This document shows positions 44,641-56,380 of a DNA stretch of 64,000 bases, piece after piece; the first letter of the stretch is position 1, and the number at the start of each line of letters is the position of its first letter. A program made the translations under genes and the position numbers. The notes below the pieces were generated by a model. It was not told the origin of the DNA. It saw only the letters and a program-made list of their open reading frames with translations, and did no database searches. The DNA comes from Ceratobasidium sp. AG-K (lineage: Eukaryota > Basidiomycota > Agaricomycetes > Cantharellales > Ceratobasidiaceae). The stretch lies in the NCBI GenBank assembly GCA_037039685.1, contig JAWNGF010000006.1, positions 2,232,001 to 2,296,000 on the forward strand, given 5' to 3'.

Positions 44641-44890
44641 TCGAACTTCACGCTGATGCGCGTGATCAAACCACCTGCAGCTCCGAACAGGATGTGGATT
44701 CTTTGGCTATTCCTCGGACCCGTGGTTGGCGCCGCAGCCATGCAGCGGTGCGTATTCAAACCCGTAAGCTCCCCTCATTCCCCACTTTACTGGCTCATGG
44801 GAACGCCCCCATAGACTGGAATATTGGTACGCTTGGAGGCAACGATCACTCAAATTCTGTCCGAGCACTCGCTTCGCATCCGACTGGCTC
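44640..44890 (+). pseudogene. Internal fragment of a second ABCC transporter, intron retained
   Basis: MWILWLFLGPVVGAAAM near 44693 aligns with VWILWLFLGPVFGSIAV of the intact gene (near 38053). After a GT-AG intron in the same place, ITQILSEHSLRIRL near 44850 aligns with LTQMIFEHSLRIRM (near 38213). Only this part survives. The shared intron position shows a DNA-level duplicate, not a retrocopy. Confidence 0.7.
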
Positions 44891-45719
44891 ATCATTATCA
44901 CCCAAGTAATGCTTGTCTCGTCACACGCATATAGGCATGCCAAACTAGGTGCACCGACCGAGACAACGGGAGAGTATGATGAGACGATACACAAATACTC
45001 TGTGGTATTACTGAAAGCTATTCATATTGACACAAAAACTGATTTGGCGGGCTGCGTGTAAGCTATAAACGCTTCAGTATGTAGGTACACATTACCTTGA
45101 CTCCCATATAATAATATATAAATCCTATCTCAAATGAATGCTACATCCAAGACGTGGAGGAGCCAACCTTCCCAGTCGAAGAAATGCGCAACGAACTTAC
45201 CAACAACTTGTACCTCAGCACTAGAAGCTAGCAAAGTGCCACATACCGGGGCAGTAGGGTCTCATGGGCTTGTTTAACCAGGTTATTATTTCACGAAACT
45301 GCTCAATGGCTCGATCAACCGGTGGCTCTTCGCTCTACATACGCAGAAATAACGCTCCCAAAAATTTTAACATACTGTGGTCCAATGTATATACACCGGT
45401 TGATTGCTTGTGTTGAGTCGTGAACAACACCACTTTTGGAACACGATATTTGTTTATTTGTGTTACGGTCAATTGCTGACTCAGCCGAGCGATCGTGTTA
45501 TATCCCTATTCGCAAATCTGGCGTCTCCTACCACGACCCCCTCAATCTTGACATCGTACTGAAGGATTACCTGCACCGAACTTCACTAGCTTTCAACCAC
45601 CGAATACATAATTCCGTATTGTTGGTCATCCGGCGCTGTTTTCCTGACGACAAACTGATCCCCGTTCGTGCCTGATCTTTGTCTTGGTCTATTGGACACA
45701 CCTCAGCTTCTCAGCCGCA
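44891..45719. other. Intergenic region before the NC2-alpha gene
   Basis: No gene is recognised. The right part should contain the promoter and untranslated first exon of the NC2-alpha gene. Confidence 0.45.
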
Positions 45720-46343
45720 AGTCCACCAGTTCGTAACTTCATGTCCTTTTATCTATCTCTCAATCTAACTCCACAATTTTTCTTTTACAGTGAAAAACAA
45801 GAATAAGCAAACTCGCTTCCCGGTCGTGCGTCTGTTCCTACCGGACCCCTGCTAGTCCAACTAATCGCATGCAGGGCATTTTGCTCTATTCTAGGCACGA
45901 ATCAAGAAGATCATGCAAAAAGACGACGAAGTGGGAAAGGTAGCTCAAGCCACGCCAATCGTGATATGTAAGTTTCGTCACCACTGTAGCCGCCGACTTT
46001 CTGACTCGACCGTGGCACAGCCAAGGCGCTCGAACTGTTCATGGCAGACTTGGTTCAAGAAGCTAGCAACATTACAATTCAACGGGGTGCCAAACGTCTT
46101 GAGTCGTATCATCTGTAAGTGGTGGTCCCTAAATTGTTCGTTCCGACGAATTGACACTTGGTACTTAGCAAACATGCCATCGAAACCATCGACACCTTTG
46201 ACTTTCTTCGTGAAATTGTAGCGCCAGTGCCGGACCCAACCAATGGAGGTCAGATACCCGAAGATGGTAGTGACGATGGAGTAGCGCCACGAAAGCGCCG
46301 TGCGCGTAGGACCAAGGCCGAGATGGAAGCGGATGCCCAGTGA
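45720..46343 (+). CDS. NC2 alpha (DRAP1/Bur6-like) histone-fold corepressor subunit
   Basis: Exons at 45791-45825, about 45896-45967, 46020-46112 and 46170-46343 encode a small protein. It has TRFPV, ARIKKIMQKDDEVGKVAQA, TPIVI-SKALELFMADLVQEA and a following helix (NITIQRGAKRLESY, LKHAIETIDTFDFL). This is the histone fold of the alpha subunit of negative cofactor 2, which pairs with NC2-beta on TBP-bound promoters in the nucleus. The C-terminus is basic (PRKRRARRTKAE), stop TGA at 46341-46343. Exon 45791 begins TG AAA AAC AAG after an intron. If the previous exon ends in A (45720), the start codon is formed by splicing and gives an N-terminus MKNKNKQTRFPV of the usual family length. That first exon is inference. 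Confidence 0.82.
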
Positions 46344-46998
46344 ATTAATTGAATTCTGTGGGCTGGAGTTTGAAGCTGGTCGTGTCTTGCAACGGACTTG
46401 TATGATCGTGACGAGTTACCAGGGCAAATGTTTAACACTTTTTACTTGTTGTCTATTTCTTTGTGTGTAAATAATTGGTCCTTGGGCTCGCCCACCCTTG
46501 ATTTGCCATAGAATCAAGTGAGCATGTCGACATAGGTTGTCGGCTTATGTCCAGACACAATAATCAAAAAGAGTGTGCATTTTTTTCGAGCGTAAGAGAC
46601 AGAGACAAGAAGGGAGAGTTCATGGATGGAGTAGCATATAAAAGGAGTTTGAAAAGGAGAACGACACTGGCTACGACACGGCGACACGAGAAGTCATTTC
46701 AAACTACGTTCTCGAGTCGGCCACAGACAACAAGAGCTTTCTCATCACCGGCTCTATGTTCATGTCCAGTTTCGTATCCATGTCCACGACCAATCACTGT
46801 AGCAAGAGAGGAATAATCGTGGACCGAAGTGACAGATTCTCCCCATGCGTTCCAATACCGATTCCGCGCAGAGCTGTGTTTTGGACCACAAGCAAGTTTA
46901 ATGACTATGAAATGATGAGTTTTGGGCGCAAGGTGAAAGAGAAGGGCGGCGTACCGATTTCCTTGTGAATGAATGACACGTTGTCGACCCAGAGTGCA
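46344..46998. other. Intergenic region between convergent NC2-alpha and PIN-domain genes
   Basis: No gene is seen. It presumably holds the two 3' untranslated regions. Confidence 0.5.
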
Positions 46999-48104
46999 TT
47001 ACTCTGGCTCGAGCTTCTCTCCGCGGGCAAGAACGCGGATGACTTTACCAGCCGGCAGAGCAGGGATGACGGGTGCGGGTTTCTCGACGAGCCCTCCGCG
47101 TCCACGGCTGCGGCCCCCAGAGGGAGGTCCACCAGAACGGCCAGGCCCTCCACCACGTGTACGACGGTCACCCTTGGTCGGACTGCCAGTAGGCTTCTCC
47201 TTCTCCACCTTGAAGACCTCGAGGCCGAGCTTGGTGGCCCATTCGCTGACGAGTTCCCCGTCTACCAACGTGTCGTGGCGCCCAGCGGTTGTAGCAGCGT
47301 CTTTGGCATCTGCGACCGCAAAGACGACCCGCTTGCCGTCGGGGTTGCCAGTTCCGGATTCCCACTTTGCGCAGCACACCATCCGCTTCATCCACTCGGG
47401 TGCGCCAGCACCTTCGACTTTCCAGCGTGTGTCGGGCTGATTGGGAACTGAGTTGTTGCCGGAGGCAGACTTGGCAGCGATGCTATCCCAGGGGACGAAG
47501 GCGTCGTCTCGCTGGACACGAATACGCGGATTATTCCCGACTTCCTCCTCGAGTACACGAGAGGCTGCACGGGAGCGCACAGCGGTCTGATTTGTGCCAG
47601 ACTTGAGGACATCGAGAGTGTTGAGAGCTGAATACAAACAATGATAAATAACACATCAAACATTTGAATATAAAACTCACTTTCAAGCGGGATCACGACT
47701 TGTGTCTGGCCATCGTGGCACCAGCGTTGAACGGCTCCGAGGGCATAGATAAGGACGCTTGCATCGACTACGATGACATCGGCACGAGATATGTTCCGTC
47801 CGTGGTCCCCTCGGAGAGCACCACGGGTGCGAGGTGGAGAAGTTGACTCGGATGGAGTGTCGTCACTGAGCTGAGTACGGCGTCTCCAAGATCCCTCGTC
47901 AGCACCATTTGTAACGATTCCAAACGTCGCCTCGGTACGGGCACGGTCGAATTCCGGATCATAGTCCTGGTCTCTCTCGGTTCGACGAGCACCCCCCGAA
48001 CGACCGCCGCGACCCCGAGGTGCCCTGCTTCGCTGGTTTACATTCTTCTTCTCGAGCTCGGCGACTTGGTGGCTGAGGAATGCAGCGCCGAGTGCCCGAG
48101 ACAT
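46999..48104 (-). CDS. PIN-domain protein with Arg/Gly-rich ends
   Basis: Two main exons. It starts MSRALGAAFLSHQVAELE at 48104. An Arg/Gly-rich, charged stretch follows (RAPRGRGGRSGGARR). Near residue 110 is ADVIVVDASVLIYALGAVQ, which has the conserved Asp and hydrophobic strand opening a PIN nuclease domain. VVIPLE then joins across a 50-nt intron to LNTLDVLKSGTNQTAVRSRA, which fits the next PIN helices. The second exon holds VVFAVADAKDAATTAG and HDTLVDGELVSEWATKLGLE, then a Gly/Arg-rich tail (GGGPGRSGGPPSGGRSRG) and stop at 46999. RGG-type tails often bind RNA. A role in RNA cleavage or turnover is inference; the exact family is not identified. Confidence 0.7.
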
Positions 48105-48527
48105 GGATGTCCGATTCTGTGTGCCACGAAGTCGTATTCAGGGGTTCTGGATTATGCGACGGAAGAACATACCTTGTCAACCTGGGCCTCGAGAACCCTG
48201 GACATTGTTGGTCGTAAAGTTCAAGAAATATCTGAGGGACAAAGTGTTGTATGCGTCGCTCCAAAGAGTGCGGATGTGGTTCTGATCTGCGCAGTCGTGA
48301 GCGCTTTGGAGAAGTCACATGAGGCAAACAGCCGCTACATGTCATAACATGTCCAAACACGTACCGTTCTTGTGAGTTTATGATGAGACAAATTGGGGCT
48401 CGGAATACATATCAACTACAGAAGTTATAGTAAAGCACAGTATCCAAGGCCGGAACGGTGCGCTGGGTTAGGTTACCCGGAGTGAACTTTATCCTCTAAA
48501 TCATACTTAAGGATATAGTTTATTATA
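48105..48527. other. Intergenic region between the PIN-domain gene and the tRNA
   Basis: A plus-strand frame at 48066-48347 overlaps the PIN gene start and has no recognised content. Nothing else is seen. Confidence 0.4.
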
Positions 48528-48627
48528 TCCGATATGGTGTAACGGCTAACATTGTCGCCTTTCACTAACTTGCGTCTTACGCAAGCGACGTGCGCGACGG
48601 CCCTGGGTTCGACTCCCAGTATCGGAG
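48528..48627 (+). tRNA. tRNA-Glu (anticodon UUC) with a 28-nt intron
   Basis: The acceptor stem TCCGATA pairs with TATCGGA. The D arm is GTGTAACGGCTAAC. The anticodon stem GTCGC (48554-48558) pairs with GCGAC (48594-48598). The anticodon is TTC at 48561-48563. The T arm CTGGG TTCGACT CCCAG is canonical. An intron at 48565-48592 lies at the standard site after position 37 and can form the hairpin CTTGCGT/ACGCAAG. A run of five T follows as a Pol III terminator. Confidence 0.9.
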
Positions 48628-49074
48628 TATTTTTGCAACTTAATTTAACACCTCGTTTTGAGCGGCTCTCTTGGAACGCACCAGTATTCTCCCACTCTAC
48701 CGCAAAATGTTAGTTATGCAGTTGTTCAAGTGCCGTGACCTTGACTATGTCATGCATCACTGATAGTATGTTGCTCACCCAATATCAATTCAAAGTGTAT
48801 ACCACAGGTCTTGGTCAAACGCCCCCATGTTTTATACAATCTAGTTATGAATCATGTCCTATCTACTGCATAGCGAGTACATAAGAAAAAGGTCGTCAAC
48901 TACAAATATACATCGCCCGTCCGTTGCGTCGCCCTGGAAATCATCAAGCGAGAAACTCTAAGACCGAAAGGAAAGCACTCGGCATGTCCCCAGTGAAATA
49001 CAAATACATAAGCCATCGAATACCCATAAGAACCGTAAAAAGGCGAAAAGATATCCGAAACGAGAGTGGCATGT
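48628..49074. other. Intergenic region
   Basis: No gene is recognised between the tRNA and the 3' end of the large kinase gene on the opposite strand. Confidence 0.45.
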
Positions 49075-52000
49075 TTAAAGTCGTCGTGGGCCGCCGCGGA
49101 ACTCGTCGCTTCCGAGCTTGCGCCCTAGTTGCTTTTTCAGCGCGCGCAAGTCGACTGCCTTGGTGAGCACCTTGGTAGTCTGAGGAGGCGTGACGGGAGA
49201 CCACCCGACTGGCCCAGGCCCGTCTACGCTGTCTCCACGAGGTGGCCTTGGTGGTGCAGGAAGCGCTTTGTTGGTGTTGACACGGCTAAGAGAGGAGGCA
49301 TGGGCTTTGGAGTCGTTCTGACTGGCGTTTGCGCAGTTGGGGTTCCTTCGCCGTCGGTCATCTCGGTTATCGGTCGATCCTCGAGTTCCAACCGGTGAAG
49401 TTCTGTCGCCAGATCGGGGTTGGCACACTTGCCTCCTTGAGATTGCACTATATACGCGTCAGAATCACGTCTCCAGAAAGTCGCGTGTAGGACTCACAGT
49501 GCTTCTCTAGCGAGTAGATTCCAGCAAAATGTCGGCCACATCCCTCACAAGGCGCAACGTTGCGCTCAAAGTGCAGCACCGCCACCGCCGAGCGGCTAAC
49601 GGGACTCTCCGTGGCCCCGGCCCTTGCAGCCCTGTCAGTTACGGGTTTAGGGCGGTAGATCAGAGATCGACAGGGGAACGTACTTGGTTGCCTTGATCTC
49701 CGCGTCCATCTGGGCCACGCTAGAAGTAGAGGCAATCGACTTGTTCTCGTACTCGAAGCGCTCCTCGATCCATCCTCGACTGTTGACAATCAGAAGGATT
49801 CACATGCGGGCACGAACACACTCACGGCAAGTTGGAAGGAGGCAATGGCGTCAATCTCCGCTCGTCAAGCGAGAGTTGGTACTCGGAGACCGTAGCAGCT
49901 GTGGTCTTGGTAAAATTCGAGTCCAATCGAGGCATGCGGCTGACAGCTGTTCTAGGTCTATCGTCAAGTTAGTACTCGGGGTTGGTAACATTGGGCGGCA
50001 TGTGGAATGCTTACACTCTTGCCTGAATTGCCACATCGGTCGTCGGCGTCGACCGCGAAGAATCCGGCCCAAGGCCAGGACCGGGCGACGGAGAGGGCGT
50101 AGGAAGACCAGTCCCAGGAGACCCTTGAGGTGCAGTGAGCATCAACATGCTCGGCGAGCGAACTTCGTCAATCGGAGACTGGGTTCGAGGCATGCCCTTG
50201 ATTGCCGATCGGTTGACCACAATGAGCTTCAGCGTTCCTCTCGAGTCGCCGTGCTCTAAGCAAGTCTTGTAGAGCAACTCGGAATTGAGGGCGTCTCCCA
50301 CAATGTGTTCTCCGATTTCGGTCCGGAAGATCAAGTAATGGGTACGTTCGCGGTCCGGAATTTTGACCTGGGATATCGTGAGACTTTGCAACAAGCCCAA
50401 GAATCGAACTTACAGCAGTCATGATCTTTTCCCTAATCGCCAACCCGGTATTCGCGCTGCTGACATCCACCACGAGGTACTTTTCGCCATCGGTCGTCAC
50501 AACAATCAGCAGCTTTCGGCCCAGAGCGGGGGGTTGCTCAACAGGCGCGCGTACCGCAACCTTGACAAACTCGTCGTCTGGGTGGGGGCTGGGCGTAGCC
50601 ACAGGCGCAGGAGGGGATTGGGCCGCAAACACGAGGTGGCCGGATGGATCTTGAACCTTTTGAAGCTCTCGGAGGTTGGCCACGACGTTTGGCGCCGTCG
50701 TGCGCGCCGCGGGTGGAAAGGCCCAGCAGCGTTGAGCGAGGTTCCAGAGTTCGTCGTCGAGATTGCTGGGCCGGGATGGGCGGATGCCACGGACGAGGTG
50801 TGCGTAAACAGCTTCTTCTCGATTGATGTTGTAAAAGGGAACAGCGCGCGTAGTGAGCTCGATGATGACCAGACCAAACGCATGGATGTCGCCGGTAATG
50901 TTGATGGGAGGATAGGCCAGCCGGGCGGTACGAGATTGAGCCACAGTCGTTGGATCCAGAGTCTCGGGTGGCGTCCAACGGTTGAGGATACAATGACCAG
51001 TTATCTCGGCATAGAAATTGGCAAGACCTGGTTGGAATGAGGTAAGGTTTGCAGGAGAGTTTAATCTCGAGTGCACTTACCATAATCTGTCAGTAAAGCT
51101 TCTCCCTGATCATCAAGCAAGATATTCGCCTAACCCGGAAGGTTAATGACAACCAAATCTTGAGCTTATTTTGCTTACCCCGCGCAAGTCGGCGTGCGGT
51201 ATACCTTGGTCGTGTAGATAACCAAGTCCAAGTGCTGTACCCATCAACTGAAATCACGATTAGTTCTCGTCGGCCAGAAGCATGGCAATGGACTTACAAT
51301 TCTGATCGGATTCACATCCGGATTGTCGATGACGAACTGGTGTGCATTGCCGCGCGGCATCCACGGGCTAACCATACACGAGGTCATATGCTTGTGTGCA
51401 GTCACTCCTAGTATTCGCAGGATATTTTGGTGTCGAAAGTGGGCCCACATCTTGACTTCCTTGTCCATTCTCTAGAAATCATTGAAAAGCAAAGGAAGCT
51501 CTTGTTGAGCTTGCTATCCCGGTACCGGATCGGTGAATCTCACCCGTTTAGCACCCGTGCTACCTGCCGTGCAGCGCACCGCTTTGACGCCAACCGCGTA
51601 ACCTTTCAGTTGCGCACGATAGACATCCGCATATGGAGTGTATGCTACGGGCTGAGAACTGAATTGAGTCACTTCGCCTATTGAACCGAGTCAGAAACCT
51701 GCAAACCACAACCACAACATGCTTACTCGGCTGGAAGGTGTGCACGGGTGGAACAATCCCAGACCGCAAATGCGCCTTGAGCAACGCATTATCGAGCTCC
51801 TTGTGAATCTTGGACGTCAAGGGGTGTCGGTACATTTCCTAGGCGACGGGGAAACGTTGAGCACGGTACCAAGCCAACACAATCGCGCCAGCCGGGTCGA
51901 ATTCTGGGTGGCTAGACTCACCTGCTGGACGGCTGCCAGGAACATCATCACTTCGTGCCTCGGCTTGCTTCCAAACGTATCCCAATAGTCCTCCCCACGA

Positions 52001-53405
52001 GCAATCGCGTTGATCGCTGCCCGGGCATCGTGTTCGTTTCCAAGTCGTGCGATTCGTTCTAGCTCAGCCTTTTCCTTTTCCATCTTTTTCAGTCGTTCCA
52101 TCTCGGCCCTATCAATCCTACGTCCAGATCGTTCGGCATCTGAATCAGCCGATGCCTTTCGAGGCCGGTCGAGATCGTGCCCAGAAGGCATCATGGTCGG
52201 GGGACGCCGCACACTGCCCTGAGGTGTGTTCACTCGAGAGCCTCCCTGGGGAGTAGTCAAACGAGGCCCGGGTGTTCCCTGGGGTGTCGTGTACTTGGAC
52301 GCCGATGCTCCACCAAGAGCCACTTGACCGGGAGGGGTGTGCACTCGGCCTTCTTGAGGGGTAAGCGCCCTTGCTGCTGGCGGCGTATGAGATCGCCCGA
52401 GAGGTGATGGTTGGGCGCGACGATCGTTGCTAGCTGTACGCTCCAATCCAAAGCCCGCTTTCTCCGGGATGACTGGGTACTTGTTGTCCGTGTACCCATA
52501 GCCATACGACGGAGGCGACGAAGTGAGTACGGGCGCAACTTGCGGTGTGGGCATGGTAATTTCGGCGGGTGGCAAGGATAGTGGGAGCAGACTCTGGGGA
52601 TTGCCTTGAGGGTGAGCAGAAGGGGGGCCTCCACCAGGTGTAGTAGCGTTCCCAAATGACGATCCAGCACTCTCTCGGCGATCACGGTCCCGGGATCGGT
52701 CAGGAGGTGGACCAGGCGCCAGTGGACCTAGCGTGCTAGCTCTCGAGCCTTCTTCCGACGACCTAGGACTAGGAGGGGGCTGGAATAGGGCATGTGTTTC
52801 GGGGAGGAACGTATGGACATGGGCGATCCCCCGCGAGTATGCTTCATGGAGCGCCCGAAGAGCACGAATAATCTTTTCACGTTCAAAGAGGGCGCGGATT
52901 TTGGACAGATGAGCAGTGTGTGTGAGAAGATTGAAGAACCTAGATGCCGCGTACGAGAAAAAGGTCCGACCGGCCGATGAGCCAACACGCTTTTACAAAC
53001 GCTAGAACAACTCACTCGATAATTGTGTGAAGCTCCATTTTGCCCCCCTCTCGACAAAAGTCGACATCCTCGTGCGCATGAGGATGGTGGGTTTTGACGA
53101 ACCGAAGTTGACTCTGGAAGTCTACATGGCGTTCGTAGAGATCACGGCATGCATCCTAGCAAGACAGAACAAAATTCTGGTGTCAGCAGAGTATAAAAGA
53201 ATACGACCAGAGTATGACGCATCACAGAGAAAAGATGTAGAAGAAGAGCAAGGGGCTGGGAATGAAGAGCAACGACTGCGCAAGTTACATCATGACGTAC
53301 CTTTTGAATCCACTGTCGCTCGCACAAGCGTTGGATGTCGTCAAGGAGCTGTTCAGCCTCTTGCATATGCTCGTCTCCATAGCCATCGTCGATGATCTCA
53401 ATCAT
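49075..53405 (-). CDS. Large TKL-like kinase with Ras-binding-like domain and C2HC zinc finger
   Basis: It starts MIEIIDDGYGDEHMQEAEQ at 53405. An N-terminal helical region (RDLYERHVDFQSQLRFV, MELHTIIE, ALFEREKIIRALRALHEAY) is followed by a long Ser/Pro/Thr region with repeats of the type TPQG/TPPG. A charged helix (EMERLKKMEKEKAELERIA) precedes the kinase domain: loop AYTPYADVYRAQL, lysine in YAVGVKAVR, HQNILRILG, catalytic loop HADLRGANILL, DYG instead of DFG, and the C-lobe (DIHAFGLVIIEL). After it, KLLIVVTTDGEKYLVVDVSS and VGDALNSELLYKTCLEHG look like the ubiquitin-like Ras-binding domain of Ste11-type kinases; this is inference from the pattern. Near the C-terminus NVAPCEGCGRHFAGIYSLEKHC is a C2HC finger. 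The final exon joins are not resolved; the end given is the last good frame. Confidence 0.7.
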
Positions 53406-54102
53406 TTAGACAGGTAGTGTGGTTATCAGGAATGGCAAAACAGATTTCACGGCCGGGATTGCTTCCGTGGGTCCGAAATTACGCAAGGCCGTTGGAACGT
53501 GTTCAGGTGCAGGCAGTGTTGACTATAATAGGCGATCTTGCTGACAATTAGAGTCTGAGCCGGGGATGCGATCGAAAGCGAAGCGGGATGTGGTGGTCGG
53601 GGAACGGCCTCATAACAATACTATCACCCCTGGGTCACGTGGCACAAAGAAGGCCAATGTTTACTCCAAGTTTGTCCCGTCTTCCTTAACACTCTCTCCC
53701 GGTTCTGAGAAGTTCTTGCGGGTCTCAGTACTCGGTTCAACGACCGCATGAGAAGGAAAGGCCAAGAAACCGAATTTAATTATACAATGATCACTCAAAG
53801 CTTGCTACGTATTATTTCACAATCATAAACCAAACGCCCACGTTGGACAATGCTCACGATCGAAACTCAAGTCCCAATGCCAACCAAAGTATCTCGTCAT
53901 CGCCCTATTTAAACATTAGCCCACCACAAAAAACGCTAAACGCGTAGCACCTACTATAATCCGTGAGGAATAAATCTATATGAATTCTTATCAGCCCTTG
54001 CCGACGATAGTCTGGCGACAACACTTACTACATGGTGCTGCTGGTGGCCCCGTCCCTCGAGAGTTGAATCCATATCTTCCCTATCGTCCTGTGTCAGATC
54101 CG

Positions 54103-55626
54103 CTAAATGGGTGCATCGCCAAAGACTACGTACTGCATACTGGTCATCATAGACCCAAAAGGCTTGCGCCACGCGTTGTACAGTGCCTGCACGACAAAGA
54201 TCGCACGAATAAATAAATCACCCCCATACAATTAGCATTTGCCTTGGCAATAATTCAAAAGTAACGTTTACATACCCGCGTGTACACGGAGCCTACACTC
54301 CCAAAGGTTGCCGCCTGTTCCCCGGGCATCGTTGCAGCAAGCTGCACCTATTAACAAATGACCTCTTGTGTGGGTAATTTATCCATGCCTATCACCAGAC
54401 GATATACCATCAAAGGCACCAACTCCCACTCTTGATTATCACAGTCGTGGATTTGTTCCCAGACGAGCTGCCCTTGGCCGTCGACAAAACATTTAAAGGG
54501 AAGACCTTCCAGAAGTTGTAAGTCAAAAATGTAAATTGGAGAACCTAGGAGAGCGAGTATTTACCCATCATATTGGTGCTGTAACAACTCTAGGACAAGA
54601 ATCAGCCAAACCAGTAAAACCACGCTTTGTTGAGGACACACCTCTGTCAAGAGCTGTAAAAAGGAAGTGAACAAGTTGTCATTTTTCCACCACAGCAGCC
54701 ACCGAGCATGAATAACCTACAGCAACTGGCGCAGTCCCTCGGGACCTCAATAGCCACCGTGATATATCCTAGAAATTGATAGTATATTAATAGCGTATTA
54801 ATGTCTTTTTCGGCGGAACATACCGAATGCGGGACCAAGTTCGATGGATCAGCAGGTATGACTAACGTTTCAAGTTGTGTAAGAAAACGTGTTGCGGGGA
54901 ATTGAAACACGATGCAACCTACACGCCTGTTTTCCATCGCGAAGCTCGGTGTGCAAGAGAACTGACAGGGTCATGATTAGCTCAATACTCCGAACATCAG
55001 ACAATAAAAACGCAAGCTTACTGGCAACGACTATCGGTAGGTCATGACGTAGTTTTCGCCATGACAGAACGCTAGCCGAAGTGAGCAAGGACTGGCGATA
55101 CATCGACCGACGATAAACGTACGATCACCTTTGCCGTAGCCTCGCGTCCCACCCTCTCAGCACTATATACCTTGCCGCGTAGGCCCTCGAATTGGCCGGC
55201 CAGGCAGCGTAGTCTCTTCACGTCGTGCGCGAGAGACTCGGGGGTGATCATCAGCTCGCGATCTGAACCGTTCGAGTCGCTAGAGCAGAACTATCTCGGA
55301 CGCGCAATCAGCGTTTTATCCCACGGAATGCCTGAAACCCACAAACCGCGTAGAAAAAAGCCGCAGCCTCTAGGTCAAGCTGCCGCAACCCATGGAAGGA
55401 GCCATTGAGGCCCGAGTCTTCGACGAAGCCACCGCTACCAGTCCCTCCTTCCGTGGTTGCCGGATCATGATCAGTTGTGTAGCTAGAAAGATGAAAAGAA
55501 CCGAGATTGGGACAAGCTCGCAAGCTAAAACGGGCCTGACGACGTGCGTCGCCATTAGCATGACGATGCACACCGCCAGGTTATCCTTCTACTATCGAAT
55601 TTATACCTCTGATTGTTGGTCGCCAT
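54103..55626 (-). CDS. Unrecognised multi-exon gene, paralog of 59217-60747 (copy 1)
   Basis: It starts MATNNQRYKFDSRRIT at 55626. The exons recognised by comparison with the paralog read, in order: NGSFHGLRQLDLEAAAFFYA; TPESLAHDVKRLRCLAGQF followed by EGLRGKVYSAERVG; WRKLRHDLPIVVA; SVLLHTELRDGKQ; ATRFLTQLETLVIPAD; FKCFVDGQGQLVWEQI; EQAATFGSVGSVYTR. The last exon is ALYNAWRKPFGSMMTSMQYV, with TAG at 54103-54105. Introns are about 50-90 nt with GT-AG ends. I do not recognise the family. No signal peptide or membrane segment stands out. Conservation of frame and stop position between diverged copies supports it as a real gene. Exact exon ends are approximate. Confidence 0.6.
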
Positions 55627-55919
55627 CGTAAATAACGGACGATGCTACTGGTAGATGTCCTAGTTTAAAATGGACGGGTAGACGATAGTAGGAACAGTGG
55701 CAGTGGCCGTCGGTGGTGTGGGTGACTTGGTCTTCAAGCATTGATTGATCCGACTTTTATAGGCACAACCGGGCCATGGTCATCTGCCGGTCCACGGGAT
55801 GTCCCTCAGCCACCAAGCTGTTGTTCGCAACAACTCGGGTCAGTGCCGCGGCTCTTGAAGGTCCTCGGGCCCGCTGGATAGAACCATGACTCGTAGTGCC
55901 GAAGGCGCTGTACGTTCGA

Positions 55920-56380
55920 CCGCGGAGTTATAATCTCTGAGCGCATTCACGGGACCGATAAGCTCTAGCTTCGGCTCTGAGATCCAGAGGGCCAGAAAGG
56001 GCTATATTGACAGGGTTTGAGGGACTGGAAACCGGCATTCCTCGTTCAAATCCCAGTTCTGTGAAAGCGAAAGTGAGTGGAATTAGTTCCGTAACCAAGA
56101 TTTGCCCCACTTCATCTCAAGGAGTTTCCCGCCCATCACAGGGTCGGACGCTCCTCCATGGCCAGGTTCAGCAACCACACTACTGAACTGGCGAGGATGA
56201 TCCACTCGAGTCCGGATCGGGAATTCCAAATGACCGGCGGCTAGCCCCCTCCGGAAGAATAAGAAAGTGACCCGACGACCAAGTTTAGCGAATGGGAATA
56301 GCTGCATCGACGTTCCGTTGTAGTAGTGTATTGGGGAGGAAGCAGGGGGCCTTGGCGAGGGCATTCGAGGGATAGAGAGA
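55920..56380. repeat. Short repeat unit U1 with tRNA-like B-box sequence
   Basis: This unit resembles 61080-61550 and 62050-62510. Each holds a segment like GTTCAAATCC(C/T)AGTTCT, close to a Pol III B box (diverged in U2), followed about 100 nt later by GGGCGCTCCTC-like sequence and then GAGGAAGCAGG. It could be a tRNA-derived element, but no full tRNA fold was seen. Confidence 0.45.
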
